Origin: Hyphomicrobiales bacterium
GTDB lineage: Bacteria; Pseudomonadota; Alphaproteobacteria; Rhizobiales; Beijerinckiaceae
Length of the DNA: 64,000 nucleotides
NCBI GenBank assembly: GCA_027487245.1
Contig: JAIYDY010000123.1
Coordinates: 25,132-89,131, forward strand
Direction: 5' to 3'
Shown here: positions 27,372 to 36,164 of the stretch, one piece after another
Position numbering within the stretch: the first letter of the stretch is position 1
Layout: each line of letters starts with the position of its first letter
Position numbers and translations under genes: made by a program
The notes under the pieces: generated by a model
Database searches by the model: none
Told to the model about the DNA's origin: nothing
The model's input: only the letters and a program-made list of their open reading frames with translations

Positions 27372-27562
27372 CTTTCGTCAGTAGCGGCAGCAAGGTGGGG
27401 AGCGCTGCTGCGCGCCGCGGTGACGGGCCGGCATGGGAGGCGGCTGGTCACCGGTCAGAAAGGCCTGGCCCTGGCTGGGGAAGCAGGGCGCAGCCTTGGC
27501 CTGTCACCCGCCGGCGTTGGGGGAGCGTCGCCGGCGCACGAGCAGGGATCGGGTCGGCAAGG

Positions 27563-28342
27563 TCAGAATGGCAGGAGGATATCCATCACCTGCTGGCCAT
27601 AGCGCGGCTGCTGCACATCGGTGATCTGGCCCCGGCCGCCATAGGCGATGCGGGCCTGGGCGATCTTGGTGGAGTCGATGGTGTTGTCGCTGTCGATGTC
27701 CTCCGGGCGGACAACGCCGGCCACGATCAGTTCACGCACCTCGAAGTTGATGCGGATTTCCTGCTTGCCCTCGATCACCAGGTTGCCGTTCGGCAGAAGC
27801 TGGGTCACGGCCGCCGCAACATTGGTCGACAATTGCTCGGAGCGGCGCACCGAGCCGGCCCCCTGGGTCGAGGTGTTCGAATTGGTCGAGATCAGCGAGT
27901 TGTTGTCGATCGATTCCGGCATGATCTTGGGCAGGTTCTCCTCGATGCCGAGCAGGTTGGGAACGCCCATGCTGTCCTTGCCGCTGCGCGAGCGGCTGGT
28001 CTGGTTCTGCAGTTCGGCCTTGTCGGTGACGCGCACCTTGACGGTCACCAGATCGCCGATCTGGCGCGCGCGCTGGTCCTTGAAGAAGGCGCGCGAGCCC
28101 TGCCGCCACAGCGAGTTGGGGCCAAAGGAGACGTGTTCGGGCGTCGGCATCGGCATCCGCACGGGCTTGTAGCCGGGCTGCGCGGTCGGATCCTCGATGG
28201 CCGAGAGCGCCGGCGCGCGGCCGACATTGGCAAGCCGGTCGACGGCGCCGCAGGCACCAAGCACGAGGCCGATGCTGGCCATGGCACCAAGGCGCAGGGC
28301 GCGGCCGGCGGAGCGGTTCGGGTGTGGCATGTTGTTGGTCAT
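27563..28342 (-). CDS. flgH: Flagellar L-ring lipoprotein FlgH
   Basis: A 259-residue outer-membrane lipoprotein forming the L ring. The lipobox is LGAC with Cys31. Family motifs follow: SLWRQGSRAFFKDQRARQIGDLVTV, the serine-rich segment LISTNSNTSTQGAGSVRR, and RPEDIDSDNTIDSTKIAQARIAYGGRG. It is the last gene of the flgF-flgG-flgA-flgH run, 14 bases after flgA. Confidence 0.97.
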   Translation of the reverse strand: MTNNMPHPNRSAGRALRLGAMASIGLVLGACGAVDRLANVGRAPALSAIEDPTAQPGYKPVRMPMPTPEHVSFGPNSLWRQGSRAFFKDQRARQIGDLVTVKVRVTDKAELQNQTSRSRSGKDSMGVPNLLGIEENLPKIMPESIDNNSLISTNSNTSTQGAGSVRRSEQLSTNVAAAVTQLLPNGNLVIEGKQEIRINFEVRELIVAGVVRPEDIDSDNTIDSTKIAQARIAYGGRGQITDVQQPRYGQQVMDILLPF

Positions 28343-28356
28343 GGTCTACTTCACCT

Positions 28357-29388
28357 TCAGTTGGCGCTGGCGACGCGGGCTGCGGCAGCGCCGTTGACCA
28401 CGACACGGCCCGGTCCGCTGACAGTGCCTTGCAGCACCTTCTTGGATTGCACGTTGAGCACGGAGATCACGTCACCTTGCGCGCCGGCCTCCTGGGCCCT
28501 GGCCCGCATGGTCAGCATCAGGCCAGGCGCCTCGTAGACCACGGTGACGGTCTCGTTGCGCGCCACGATTTCCTGACGCTGGATGTCGGAGTTGCGGACA
28601 AGCTGGCCGGCCACCATCGCCCGGCGTGCGGACTTGCCGATCACGGCCTGCATGTCGATGGCAAGATCGGTCAGTGCGCCATCACGCGGGCGGCGCTCCA
28701 CCATGACATCGCCCGCCTGGAGGATGTCGCCACGGTTGATCGCCCGGATCGGCACCACGACCTCGACCGTGTCGACCATCTGGCCGGTGACGCGCGCCGG
28801 CTTCAGGCGCATCGCGGCGCTGCCGGGCATGATCAGCGTGGCGCTGACGCGGCGAGTGCGCACGTCATAGACCAGGTCCTGGGTTTGCAGAAGGCCGCGC
28901 AATTCCGGCTCGACCACAAGGCTGGGCGCGCCATTGTCGAGCGAAAGGCTGAAGCTGCGCGCATCGACACCGTAGCGTTCCTCGATGCTGCGGCGCAGGG
29001 CTGCCTCGATGTCGGCCATGGTCAGGCGGCGCGCTGCGCGTGTCACGACAACCTGGGCCGTGCCGCCATCATGCACCGTCTCGACGCCCTGAGCCCGCAC
29101 GGCCTCGACGATGCGCAAGGACTGGATTGTCCCTGTCTCGCCCAGCGAAGGGGCGCGGAAGGCGGGCTGGCCGGCCACGTCCTGCGGCAGGCCGCTGACG
29201 AGGTCGCCGAGGGTGAGAATATCGCGGGTGGCCATGATGTCGGCCTTGACCACCGGGGCCGAGGCCCCGAACGAGGCGCGCAGCATCGGCCGGCCCGTGC
29301 CGGTCTGTGCGATGGCCGGCCATACCGCAAGCACAAGCCCGGCGCAGGCGGCAGTGATGGCAAGGGTGGTCCGGATGCGTGTCATCAT
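28357..29388 (-). CDS. flgA: P-ring assembly chaperone FlgA
   Basis: A 343-residue periplasmic protein with a signal peptide ending near residue 27 (AVWPAIAQ). FlgA binds FlgI during P-ring assembly. The C-terminal SAF-like region is recognisable: VPIRAINRGDILQAGDVMVERRP, GKSARRAMVAGQLVRNSDI and the terminal GDVISVLNVQSKKVLQGTVSGPGRV. It is longer than E. coli FlgA (219 residues) because of an N-terminal extension that is common in alphaproteobacteria. It follows flgG by 6 bases. Confidence 0.94.
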   Translation of the reverse strand: MMTRIRTTLAITAACAGLVLAVWPAIAQTGTGRPMLRASFGASAPVVKADIMATRDILTLGDLVSGLPQDVAGQPAFRAPSLGETGTIQSLRIVEAVRAQGVETVHDGGTAQVVVTRAARRLTMADIEAALRRSIEERYGVDARSFSLSLDNGAPSLVVEPELRGLLQTQDLVYDVRTRRVSATLIMPGSAAMRLKPARVTGQMVDTVEVVVPIRAINRGDILQAGDVMVERRPRDGALTDLAIDMQAVIGKSARRAMVAGQLVRNSDIQRQEIVARNETVTVVYEAPGLMLTMRARAQEAGAQGDVISVLNVQSKKVLQGTVSGPGRVVVNGAAAARVASAN

Positions 29389-29394
29389 CTCACC

Positions 29395-30186
29395 TCAACC
29401 CCTGAACATCTGGCTTGTGGCCTGCATCATCTGGTCGGAGGCCGAGATGACGCGGGAGTTCATTTCGTAGGCGCGCTGGGCCGCGATCAGCGAGGAGATC
29501 TCGACCACCGCATTGACGTTGGATTCTTCCAGGTACGACTGCTGCACCGAGCCGAAGCCCTCGCCGCCGGGATTGCCATCGATGGCCGGGCCGGAGCCGG
29601 CGGTCTCGACGAACAGGTTGTCGCCGACCGATTCAAGGCCAACCCGGTTGACGAAGCGCGAGAGCTGGATCTGTCCGAGATCCTGCGGCGCGGTCTGGCC
29701 GGGGATCAGGGCCTGCACCTGACCACTGCTGCTGATGCTGACGCTGCGGGCATTCTGCGGCACGTTGATGCCGGGCTCGACGATGTAGCCATCCTTGGTG
29801 ACGAGCTGGCCCTGGCTGTCGAGATCGAACGAACCGTCGCGGGTGTAGGCCGTCCGCCCATCCGGCATGCGGACGCGGAAGAAACCGTCGCCGCGCACCG
29901 AAAGGTCATATTCCTTGTCGGTCTGGGTCAGGTTGCCCTGCCCCATCACGCGGCCGGTGGCCACGGTCTTGACGCCGGAGCCGACGAAGGTGCCGGCCGG
30001 AACCTGCGTGCCTTGGTCGGATGTCGCCGAGCCGGCGCGCCGCAGGTGTTCGTAGAGCAGGTCCTGGAAGTGCACGCGCTGGCGCTTGTAGCCAGTGGTG
30101 CGGACGTTGGCGATGTTGTTGGAGATGACCTGGACGTTCAGTTCCTGGGCCATCATGCCGGTTGCGGCGGTGTAAAGAGCGCGCAT
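29395..30186 (-). CDS. flgG: Flagellar distal rod protein FlgG
   Basis: A 263-residue distal rod protein, the usual size. The N-terminus MRALYTAATGMMAQELNVQVISNNIANVRTTGYKR carries the axial motif, the middle has VRGDGFFRVRMPDGRTAYTRDGSF, and the C-terminus is AQRAYEMNSRVISASDQMMQATSQM. It lies 16 bases after flgF and before flgA. Confidence 0.97.
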   Translation of the reverse strand: MRALYTAATGMMAQELNVQVISNNIANVRTTGYKRQRVHFQDLLYEHLRRAGSATSDQGTQVPAGTFVGSGVKTVATGRVMGQGNLTQTDKEYDLSVRGDGFFRVRMPDGRTAYTRDGSFDLDSQGQLVTKDGYIVEPGINVPQNARSVSISSSGQVQALIPGQTAPQDLGQIQLSRFVNRVGLESVGDNLFVETAGSGPAIDGNPGGEGFGSVQQSYLEESNVNAVVEISSLIAAQRAYEMNSRVISASDQMMQATSQMFRG

Positions 30187-30202
30187 GGGATGTCCTCCTC
30201 AA

Positions 30203-30949
30203 TCAGCTCTGGAGATCGGCAAGGCGGCGGATCGCGTCGCGGCGAAGTTCATCGGTGCGTCCGACCATGCTGCTGATGCTGGCATAGGCCCGCTGCACCT
30301 CGATCAGACGGCTCATTTCGAGCACTGGCTTGACGTTGGAGCGCTCGATCACCCCGGTTTCGACGCGGGCCTGCGGGCCGGCAGGCTGCGCCGGGGCCAC
30401 GGACGAGAACAGGTTGGAGCCTTCGTTCCTCAGGTCGCGCGGGTTGGCGAAGCGGGCCAACCTGAGCTTGCCGCGGTTGCCCTGATCGGTGAGCACCGTG
30501 CCGTCCTCGGCGATGCGGACACCGGTTTCGTTGGTTGAAATCTCGATCGGGCCGTTCTCGCCGACCACGCGCAGGCCACCCTGCGTCACCATCTGGCCGC
30601 GCGAGTTGATTTCGAAGCCGCCATCGCGGGTGTAGCGGGTCTGGCCGTTGCCGAGCTGCACAGTGAAGTAGGCGTCGCCGCGCACGGCTGCATCCAGGGG
30701 GTTGCCGGTGCGCTCAACCATGCCGGTCGACAGGTCGATGGGTGTGCCGCGATCCACCACGAACGAGACGCGCTTGTCCTGGTTGGGAAAGGTTTCAGCC
30801 TTGGCGACGGGCTGGACATGCTCGGCGAAGCGCACCGAACGGGCCTTGAAGCCGTTGGTGTTGATGTTGGCCACGTTGTTGGCGATCACATCCATCTCGC
30901 GCCGAAGCGCCATCTGGCGTGAAACACCGACGAGAAGCGCATTCTCCAT
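30203..30949 (-). CDS. flgF: Flagellar proximal rod protein FlgF
   Basis: A 248-residue rod protein. MENALLVGVSRQMALRREMDVIANNVANINTNGFK is the N-terminal axial motif, GDAYFTVQLGNGQTRYTRDGGFE the core motif and EVQRAYASISSMV the C-terminal helix. The frame is open upstream to 31036, but MENALLVG is the family start. It leads the flgF-flgG-flgA-flgH operon and is preceded by a sigma-54 type promoter at 31021-31035. Confidence 0.96.
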   Translation of the reverse strand: MENALLVGVSRQMALRREMDVIANNVANINTNGFKARSVRFAEHVQPVAKAETFPNQDKRVSFVVDRGTPIDLSTGMVERTGNPLDAAVRGDAYFTVQLGNGQTRYTRDGGFEINSRGQMVTQGGLRVVGENGPIEISTNETGVRIAEDGTVLTDQGNRGKLRLARFANPRDLRNEGSNLFSSVAPAQPAGPQARVETGVIERSNVKPVLEMSRLIEVQRAYASISSMVGRTDELRRDAIRRLADLQS

Positions 30950-31020
30950 CGCATCGAACTCCCATGTCTTCCGCGAAAACCCGTGACGCTCCCCAGCGCG
31001 GATCTCGCACAGTGGACATC

Positions 31021-31035
31021 GCATCAGCCGTGCCA
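31021..31035 (-). promoter_or_regulatory. Sigma-54 type promoter of the flgF operon
   Basis: On the minus strand the sequence is TTGGCACG-GCTG-ATGC: the -24 element is exact and -12 has one mismatch (ATGC for TTGC), with the required 12-base spacing between GG and GC. The predicted start near 31010 gives a leader of about 60 bases to flgF. Confidence 0.75.
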
Positions 31036-31134
31036 ACTTGGCGAAGACGAGAAAAACGCATTCTTTTCAGATATTTGGAAGATTTTTTGGCTGGCCTACC
31101 AGCTGTCCTTCTCCTGCCAGGGCGGCAAAGAGAG

Positions 31135-31151
31135 CCCGGCAGAATTTGCCC
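31135..31151. promoter_or_regulatory. ftr-like dyad between flgF and fliL
   Basis: CCCGGCAGAATTTGCCC; its complementary strand GGGCAAATTCTGCCGGG matches 14 of 17 positions of the flgE element when aligned one base further out. It lies about 133 bases upstream of the predicted flgF start, in the distance range of the other copies, and ends 3 bases before the fliL CtrA-like box. FlbD-type binding is inferred. Confidence 0.6.
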
Positions 31152-31154
31152 TGC

Positions 31155-31170
31155 TTAACGAGGCATTAAC
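31155..31170 (+). promoter_or_regulatory. CtrA-type box upstream of fliL
   Basis: TTAA at 31155, seven bases, TTAAC at 31166-31170: an exact match to the full consensus TTAA-N7-TTAAC. It lies about 83 bases before fliL. In Caulobacter the fliL-fliM operon is a direct CtrA target. Confidence 0.7.
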
Positions 31171-31252
31171 CATAAATCGCCACTGTGCTTGTCAGATCAC
31201 GGATAGTGCAGCCGCATCATCCGCCCCGTCTCACCAAGGCTTCCCAGGTCCG

Positions 31253-31804
31253 ATGGCCAAGAAACCGAAAAACAGCGATGCCGATACCGAAGCGCCCAAG
31301 GATGGCGAAGCCGCGGAAGGCGCGGAAGGCGCGGCCAAGCCGGGCGGCATAAAGGGCCTGCTTCGCAACAAGCTGGTTCTGGCCGGCGTCGGCGTCGTGG
31401 TGCTTGGCCTGCTGGGCGGTGGCGGCTGGTTCTTCTTCCTGAAGAAGCCCAAGGTCGATGCAGCCGAACAGGCTGCCAAACCCCCTCCTCGCACGACCAG
31501 CTTTGTCGACATGAAGGAAATGCTGGTCAACATCGCCGGCGGTCAGCCCGGCGAACGCCAGACCATGATCAAGGTCAAGGTCGCGCTCGAAATCGCCGAT
31601 GCCAAGATGGCTCCGGATATCCAGCCGCTCCTGCCGCGCGTCGAGGACATGTTCCAGGTCTATCTGCGCGAACTCCGGCCGGCCGATCTTGAAGGCTCGG
31701 CCGGCACTTTCAGGCTGAAAGAAGAGCTGCTGCGTCGGGTCAACGCAGCCGTGCACCCCGCAAAGGTGGACGCAGTGCTCTTCAAGGAACTTCTGGTTCA
31801 ATAG
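31253..31804 (+). CDS. fliL: Flagellar basal body protein FliL
   Basis: A 183-residue inner-membrane protein that encircles the stator units. A charged cytoplasmic stretch (1-40, rich in Asp/Glu/Ala) precedes one transmembrane helix (about 41-63, LVLAGVGVVVLGLLGGGGWFF). The periplasmic part holds FVDMKEMLVNIAGG and MIKVKVALEIAD, typical of FliL. The ATG at 31253 is chosen; the frame is open upstream but lacks homology. fliM follows 8 bases later. Confidence 0.94.
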   Translation: MAKKPKNSDADTEAPKDGEAAEGAEGAAKPGGIKGLLRNKLVLAGVGVVVLGLLGGGGWFFFLKKPKVDAAEQAAKPPPRTTSFVDMKEMLVNIAGGQPGERQTMIKVKVALEIADAKMAPDIQPLLPRVEDMFQVYLRELRPADLEGSAGTFRLKEELLRRVNAAVHPAKVDAVLFKELLVQ

Positions 31805-31812
31805 GCACGATC

Positions 31813-33000
31813 ATGAGCGAACCAGACAACAAGACCCCGGCCTCCGGCGGCGAGCAGGATAACCTCGCCAGCGAATGGGGTGCCGCACTCGCCGAGCAGG
31901 GCAGCGAGGGTGGCGGTAGCGACATGATGGCGGCCGAATGGGCCACCATGCTCGACTCGCAGAACAATTTCGACGATGCGGAAAGTGGTGTCGACCGCCT
32001 GCTCAGCCAGGACGAGATCGATTCGATGCTCGGCTTCTCGGTGGGCGAGGCGGGCGCAGGCGGGCGAGCCGGCATCCGTGCCATCGTCGATTCAGGCACC
32101 GTGTCCTACGAACGCCTGCCCATGCTCGAAATCATCTTCGAGCGCATGGTGCGGCACCTGTCGACCTCGCTGCGCAACTTCTTCAACGACAACATCGAGG
32201 TCACGCTCGATGCCATCCGCTCGGTGCGCTTCGGCGACTACGTGAACTCGATCCCTTTGCCATCGATGATCGCCGTGTTCAGGGCAGAGGAGTGGGACAA
32301 TTTCGGCCTGGTTACGGTCGAGTCCAACCTGACCTATGCGGTGCTCGACACGATGCTCGGCGGCAAGCGCGGCGACCTGCATATACGCCATGATGGCCGG
32401 CCTTTCACCACCATCGAGATGAACCTGCTCAAGCGCATGGTCGGTGTGGTCCTGACCGATGCGGAAGCGGCGTTCAGGCCGCTCTCGGCGGTCACCTTCA
32501 AGGTTGACCGGATCGAGACCAACCCGCGTTTCGCCACGATCTCGCGTCCGGCCAACGCCGCGATCCGCGTCGATCTCCGGCTGGACATGGAGGGGCGCGG
32601 TGGCGCGCTCCAGGTTCTGCTGCCCTATGCCACCATCGAGCCGGTCCGCGACCTGCTGCTGGAAAGCTTCATGGGGGAAAAGATCGGGCGCGACCCGATC
32701 TGGGAAAACCACCTCGCGACCGAAATCTATCAGGCGACGGTGCCGATCGAAGCCGTGCTCCATCAGGAAATGATGCCGCTGTCCCGCATCATGAGCCTCG
32801 ATATCGGCGACACCCTGATCTTTGACGCCAAGCCGGACCGTTTCGTCACGCTCCGCTGCGGCGATTTTGGCGTCACGGAAGGCCGCGTCGGGCGTGTCGA
32901 TGACAAGATCGCGGTGCAGACCGTCGCAGCTCTGCGCCGGTCGCGCACCACGATCGGGGTGTTCGATGCATCCGTGTCTTCGCGCAGCGAGCGCAACTGA
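31813..33000 (+). CDS. fliM: Flagellar motor switch protein FliM
   Basis: A 395-residue C-ring protein. LLSQDEIDSML at 63-73 is the CheY-phosphate binding peptide; it lies further from the N-terminus than in E. coli because of a 60-residue acidic extension with two EWG/EWA repeats. The middle domain has LPMLEIIFERMVRHLSTSLRNFF and the C-terminal SpoA domain GDTLIFDAKPDRFVTLRCGDFGVTEGRVGRVDDKIAV. No fliN or fliG is next to it; the order is fliL-fliM-DUF6468-motE. Confidence 0.97.
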   Translation: MSEPDNKTPASGGEQDNLASEWGAALAEQGSEGGGSDMMAAEWATMLDSQNNFDDAESGVDRLLSQDEIDSMLGFSVGEAGAGGRAGIRAIVDSGTVSYERLPMLEIIFERMVRHLSTSLRNFFNDNIEVTLDAIRSVRFGDYVNSIPLPSMIAVFRAEEWDNFGLVTVESNLTYAVLDTMLGGKRGDLHIRHDGRPFTTIEMNLLKRMVGVVLTDAEAAFRPLSAVTFKVDRIETNPRFATISRPANAAIRVDLRLDMEGRGGALQVLLPYATIEPVRDLLLESFMGEKIGRDPIWENHLATEIYQATVPIEAVLHQEMMPLSRIMSLDIGDTLIFDAKPDRFVTLRCGDFGVTEGRVGRVDDKIAVQTVAALRRSRTTIGVFDASVSSRSERN

Positions 33001-33051
33001 CATGGCTGGACAGGCGGACCCGGCAGCGGCACGGGGGAAGGAACTGCGACC

Positions 33052-33513
33052 ATGAGCTTCACGATTGCCCTGATTGCCGACCTGCTGGTGGCGATGCTGC
33101 TGGTTGCCACGATTTCCACCTGCGTCGTGCTGTCGCGGCGGATCGAGCGGCTCAAGGCCGACGAAGGCGCCATGCGGCGCACGATCGGCGAATTGCTGGC
33201 TGCGACCGACAGTGCCGAGCGGGCGATTTCCGGCCTCAAGCTGACCCTCAACGACTGCGACAAGACCCTGGCCGAGCGTCTGCGCACCGCCGAGCGCTAT
33301 GCTGCCGATCTTTCGGCGCAGATCGAGGCCGGCGAGCAGGTCATGTCGCGCATTTCCAAAATTGTCGAAGCCTCGCGCCTTGTTGCGCCGGCAGCCGCCA
33401 ACACCGAAGAGGAAACGGCTTCCGCCACGACACGCAAGCTCTCGGATGCTGCTGACATGGCCGCAGCCATCACCCAGCGCGCCGTTCGCAGGTTGGATGG
33501 TAACGCGGCATGA
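33052..33513 (+). CDS. DUF6468-type flagellar-operon protein, possible PflI counterpart
   Basis: A 153-residue bitopic protein: one N-terminal transmembrane helix (about 4-27, ALIADLLVAMLLVATISTCVVL), then a coiled-coil stretch (RRIERLKADEGAMRRTIGELLAATDSAERAISGLKLTL) and a short Ala/Thr-rich tail. It resembles the DUF6468 family that follows fliM in alphaproteobacteria. In Caulobacter the gene behind fliL-fliM encodes PflI, a flagellar positioning protein, so position suggests a related role; this is inference. It lies 51 bases after fliM. Confidence 0.7.
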   Translation: MSFTIALIADLLVAMLLVATISTCVVLSRRIERLKADEGAMRRTIGELLAATDSAERAISGLKLTLNDCDKTLAERLRTAERYAADLSAQIEAGEQVMSRISKIVEASRLVAPAAANTEEETASATTRKLSDAADMAAAITQRAVRRLDGNAA

Positions 33514-33541
33514 ACGGTTTTGCGGTCAGATCGCCGCTGTC

Positions 33542-34435
33542 ATGATGGATCGGCAACGCCTCATCCCTGCTGTCATTCTCGGCGCCGTCGGCTTGTTGGC
33601 GCTGAAGGCGATCTCGTGGACGGTTGGTAGCGGCGTGTCGTTCGTCCCGCTGGCAGACCAGGTGGCACCGCGGACGGCGGTCGTGCATCCCGATGGCAGT
33701 TACAACCCCAATGATTTCAGAGGCATGGTGCAGATGCTCGCCCGCGCCCGCGAGCCCTACATCATCCACTCTCCGGACGTGACGGGCTCGGTGCCGGCCA
33801 AGGACGCGAACAAAAAGGATGCCAAGGCACCCGATGGCAAGACACCCGATGGGAAGGCCGCGGAGGCCGCAAGCCAGCCCATGCCCACCGGCCCAAACCC
33901 GAAGGACCGCTCCTCGGCGATGAACCAGGGTGAGCGCACGCCATCGAGCGCAGAGCGCGAGCTGATGGAACGCCTCGGCGAGCGCCGCGAACAGATCGAT
34001 GCCCGCCAGCGCGAACTCGACATGCGCGAGAAGCTGCTGGAGACCGCCGAGCGCAAGCTTGATGGCCGCGTTGGCGAACTGAAGGCCGTCGAGGACAAGC
34101 TCGAAGGCAAGAAGGACGACAAGGACAGCGGCGAGACCCAGGGCCTGAAGAAGCTCGTCATCATGTATGAGAACATGAAGCCGAAGGACGCAGCGCGGGT
34201 CTTCGACCGCCTGCCCTCCGACGTGCTGGTACCGATGGTGCTCCAGATGAACCCGCGCAAGATGTCCGAGGTCATGGCCTCAATGTCGGCGGAAGCGGCG
34301 GAGAAGCTCACGGTGGCCCTCGCGGTGCGCGCCCGCGCCCGGTCGGAAGGCGGCGCGGCCCCGGCCCCGGCTGCACCTGCCGGACCCAACGAGCTTCAGG
34401 CCATCACACCGGCCCAGCCAGCCAGACGCCCTTGA
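33542..34435 (+). CDS. motE: MotE-like periplasmic motility protein (MgtE N-domain)
   Basis: About 297 residues. A signal or anchor helix (IPAVILGAVGLLALKAISW) starts the protein. A Lys/Asp-rich linker with repeats DAKAPDGKTPDGK follows, then a coiled coil (ERREQIDARQRELDMREKLLETAERKL) and an MgtE-N-like domain (YENMKPKDAARVFDRLPSDVLVPMVLQMNPRKMSEVMA). This is the layout of MotE, which in Sinorhizobium assists the motor protein MotC. Two adjacent ATGs at 33542 and 33545 are possible starts. It ends the fliL operon. Confidence 0.85.
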   Translation: MMDRQRLIPAVILGAVGLLALKAISWTVGSGVSFVPLADQVAPRTAVVHPDGSYNPNDFRGMVQMLARAREPYIIHSPDVTGSVPAKDANKKDAKAPDGKTPDGKAAEAASQPMPTGPNPKDRSSAMNQGERTPSSAERELMERLGERREQIDARQRELDMREKLLETAERKLDGRVGELKAVEDKLEGKKDDKDSGETQGLKKLVIMYENMKPKDAARVFDRLPSDVLVPMVLQMNPRKMSEVMASMSAEAAEKLTVALAVRARARSEGGAAPAPAAPAGPNELQAITPAQPARRP

Positions 34436-34535
34436 TCGCCGTCTGACCGTCCGGTCGTTCCGGTGCCGTCAGCCCCGATACAGCCGCTTGCGCCCGACGT
34501 GGTCCCCGCCCATCATCACCGCGAGGACCAACGCC

Positions 34536-34910
34536 ATGATCGATTTCATCGACCAGCCCGATGCCGACTCGGGCCGCCCCTTCAGCCGCGCCACGCGGGC
34601 CGGCGGCCTGGTGTTCGTCTCGGGCCACAGCGCCCCGCACGACCCGGAACGCGGCATCTTGCGCGGTGCCACCCCGCAGGAGGAGGTGCGGCAGGCCCTT
34701 GCCGTGGTCAGCGGGATTCTCGCTGAGGCTGGCAGCAGCCTCGATCGCATCGTGCAGGTCACCATGCTGATCACCGATCCGGCGGATTACGCCGCCTGCA
34801 ACGAAGAATATGTCCGGCACTTCCCCGCAGGCCTGCCGGCTCGCCATACGGCCCGGTTCGGTGTGCCAACCGAGGCGCGCGTGGCGTTCTCCTGCATCGC
34901 GCTGGCCTGA
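34536..34910 (+). CDS. RidA (YjgF/UK114) family protein
   Basis: A 124-residue RidA-type trimeric protein. Motifs are RATRAGGLVFVSGHSA, EEVRQALAVVSGILAEAGSSLDRIVQVTMLITD and the C-terminal ARHTARFGVPTEARVAFSCIALA. Classical RidA hydrolyses 2-aminoacrylate; the active arginine of that group sits in a different sequence here (RHTARFGV), so it may be a non-deaminase subgroup. GAGGA precedes the ATG. It ends 3 bases before the aminotransferase gene, suggesting joint function. Confidence 0.88.
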   Translation: MIDFIDQPDADSGRPFSRATRAGGLVFVSGHSAPHDPERGILRGATPQEEVRQALAVVSGILAEAGSSLDRIVQVTMLITDPADYAACNEEYVRHFPAGLPARHTARFGVPTEARVAFSCIALA

Positions 34911-34913
34911 ACG

Positions 34914-36134
34914 ATGGCAGCCCCCGGAGGCGCAGGCATCGGCCCGATCAGCTGTCCCGGCAGCGGGAACGACGCTCCCGTGTTCGGCCGCGCCCTGCTG
35001 CCGCACTGGACGCTCGAAGAGGGCATGATCTTTCTCAACCACGGCTCCTTTGGCGCGACACCGCGCCTCGTGCAGGCCGAGGCCAAACGCTGGCAAAGCC
35101 GGATGGAATCCCAGCCCGTGCGTTTCTTTCGCGATGAACTGCCTCCGGCCCTGCGCGCTGCGGCGGCGGCCCTTGCCGGCTTCGTCGGCACGGCACCGGA
35201 GCGCCTCGCCTTTGTCGAAAACGCCACCAGCGGCATCAACGCCGTGCTTCGCTCGATGCGCTGGCAGCCCGGAGACGAGATCGTCACCACATCGCATGTC
35301 TACAACGCCGTGCGACAGACGTTTGCCTTTCTGGCGACAAGCGCCGGCGTGATCAGCCTTGAAGTGCCGCTCGGCATGCCCCTGAGCGATGCAACCGCCA
35401 TCACGCGCGCCATCGCGGCACGGATGACACCGCGCACGCGGCTCATCGTCATCGACCATATCGCCTCGGCCACAGCGGTTACCCTCCCGGTGAGCGAGAT
35501 CGTGGCATTGGCCCGGGCCGCCGGGGTTCCGGTGCTGATCGATGGCGCGCATGCGCCCGGCATGGTCGACCTCGCCATCGATGCGCTGGGCGCTGATTAT
35601 TACGTCGGCAATTGCCACAAATGGCTGTGCTCGCCCAAGGGGGCTGCCTTTCTCGCCGTTGCACCCAATGCTGCCGTGGCCCCGCATCCTTCGGTCATCT
35701 CGCACGGCTTCGGGCAGGGCTTCAGCGCCGAGTTCGACTGGGTCGGCACGCGCGATTGCAGCCCGTGGCTGGCCACGCCGGCGGCCATCGACCTGCATCA
35801 CGCCATGGGCGGACAAGCCCTGCGCCAACGCAACACCGACCTTGCGCGCACCATGGCCACGATGCTGGCTGACGCCCTCGGCACGCAGACTGGTGCACCA
35901 ACCGGGCTGTTTGGCGCGATCGCCACGATCCGCCTGCCCTTCGCGGGTCAAGGCGACTGGGTGAAGGCCCATGCCATGCGCGACTGGATCTGGAAGAACC
36001 GTCGCATGGAGTTGCTGGTCACGGCCTTCGACGGACAATTCTGGATCCGCATTTCGGCTGCGCCCTACAATGAGGCGGCCGATTACGAGGCCATTCCCGC
36101 CGCCCTGCTTGATGCCTGGCGGGCACTGACCTGA
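34914..36134 (+). CDS. Class V aminotransferase (isopenicillin N epimerase-like)
   Basis: A 406-residue PLP enzyme of the class V group. FLNHGSFGATP near residue 40 is the N-terminal family motif. D210 in VPVLIDGAHAPG contacts the PLP pyridine, and K236 in YYVGNCHKWLCSPKG is the likely Schiff-base lysine. HGFGQGFSAEFDWVGTRDCSPWLA is typical of the CefD/epimerase-like subgroup. Substrate is unknown. It follows a RidA gene, a frequent pairing with PLP enzymes that release reactive enamines. Confidence 0.9.
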   Translation: MAAPGGAGIGPISCPGSGNDAPVFGRALLPHWTLEEGMIFLNHGSFGATPRLVQAEAKRWQSRMESQPVRFFRDELPPALRAAAAALAGFVGTAPERLAFVENATSGINAVLRSMRWQPGDEIVTTSHVYNAVRQTFAFLATSAGVISLEVPLGMPLSDATAITRAIAARMTPRTRLIVIDHIASATAVTLPVSEIVALARAAGVPVLIDGAHAPGMVDLAIDALGADYYVGNCHKWLCSPKGAAFLAVAPNAAVAPHPSVISHGFGQGFSAEFDWVGTRDCSPWLATPAAIDLHHAMGGQALRQRNTDLARTMATMLADALGTQTGAPTGLFGAIATIRLPFAGQGDWVKAHAMRDWIWKNRRMELLVTAFDGQFWIRISAAPYNEAADYEAIPAALLDAWRALT

Positions 36135-36164
36135 AAGCGAGCGCGGCCGGCAGGGCAGCGCGGA

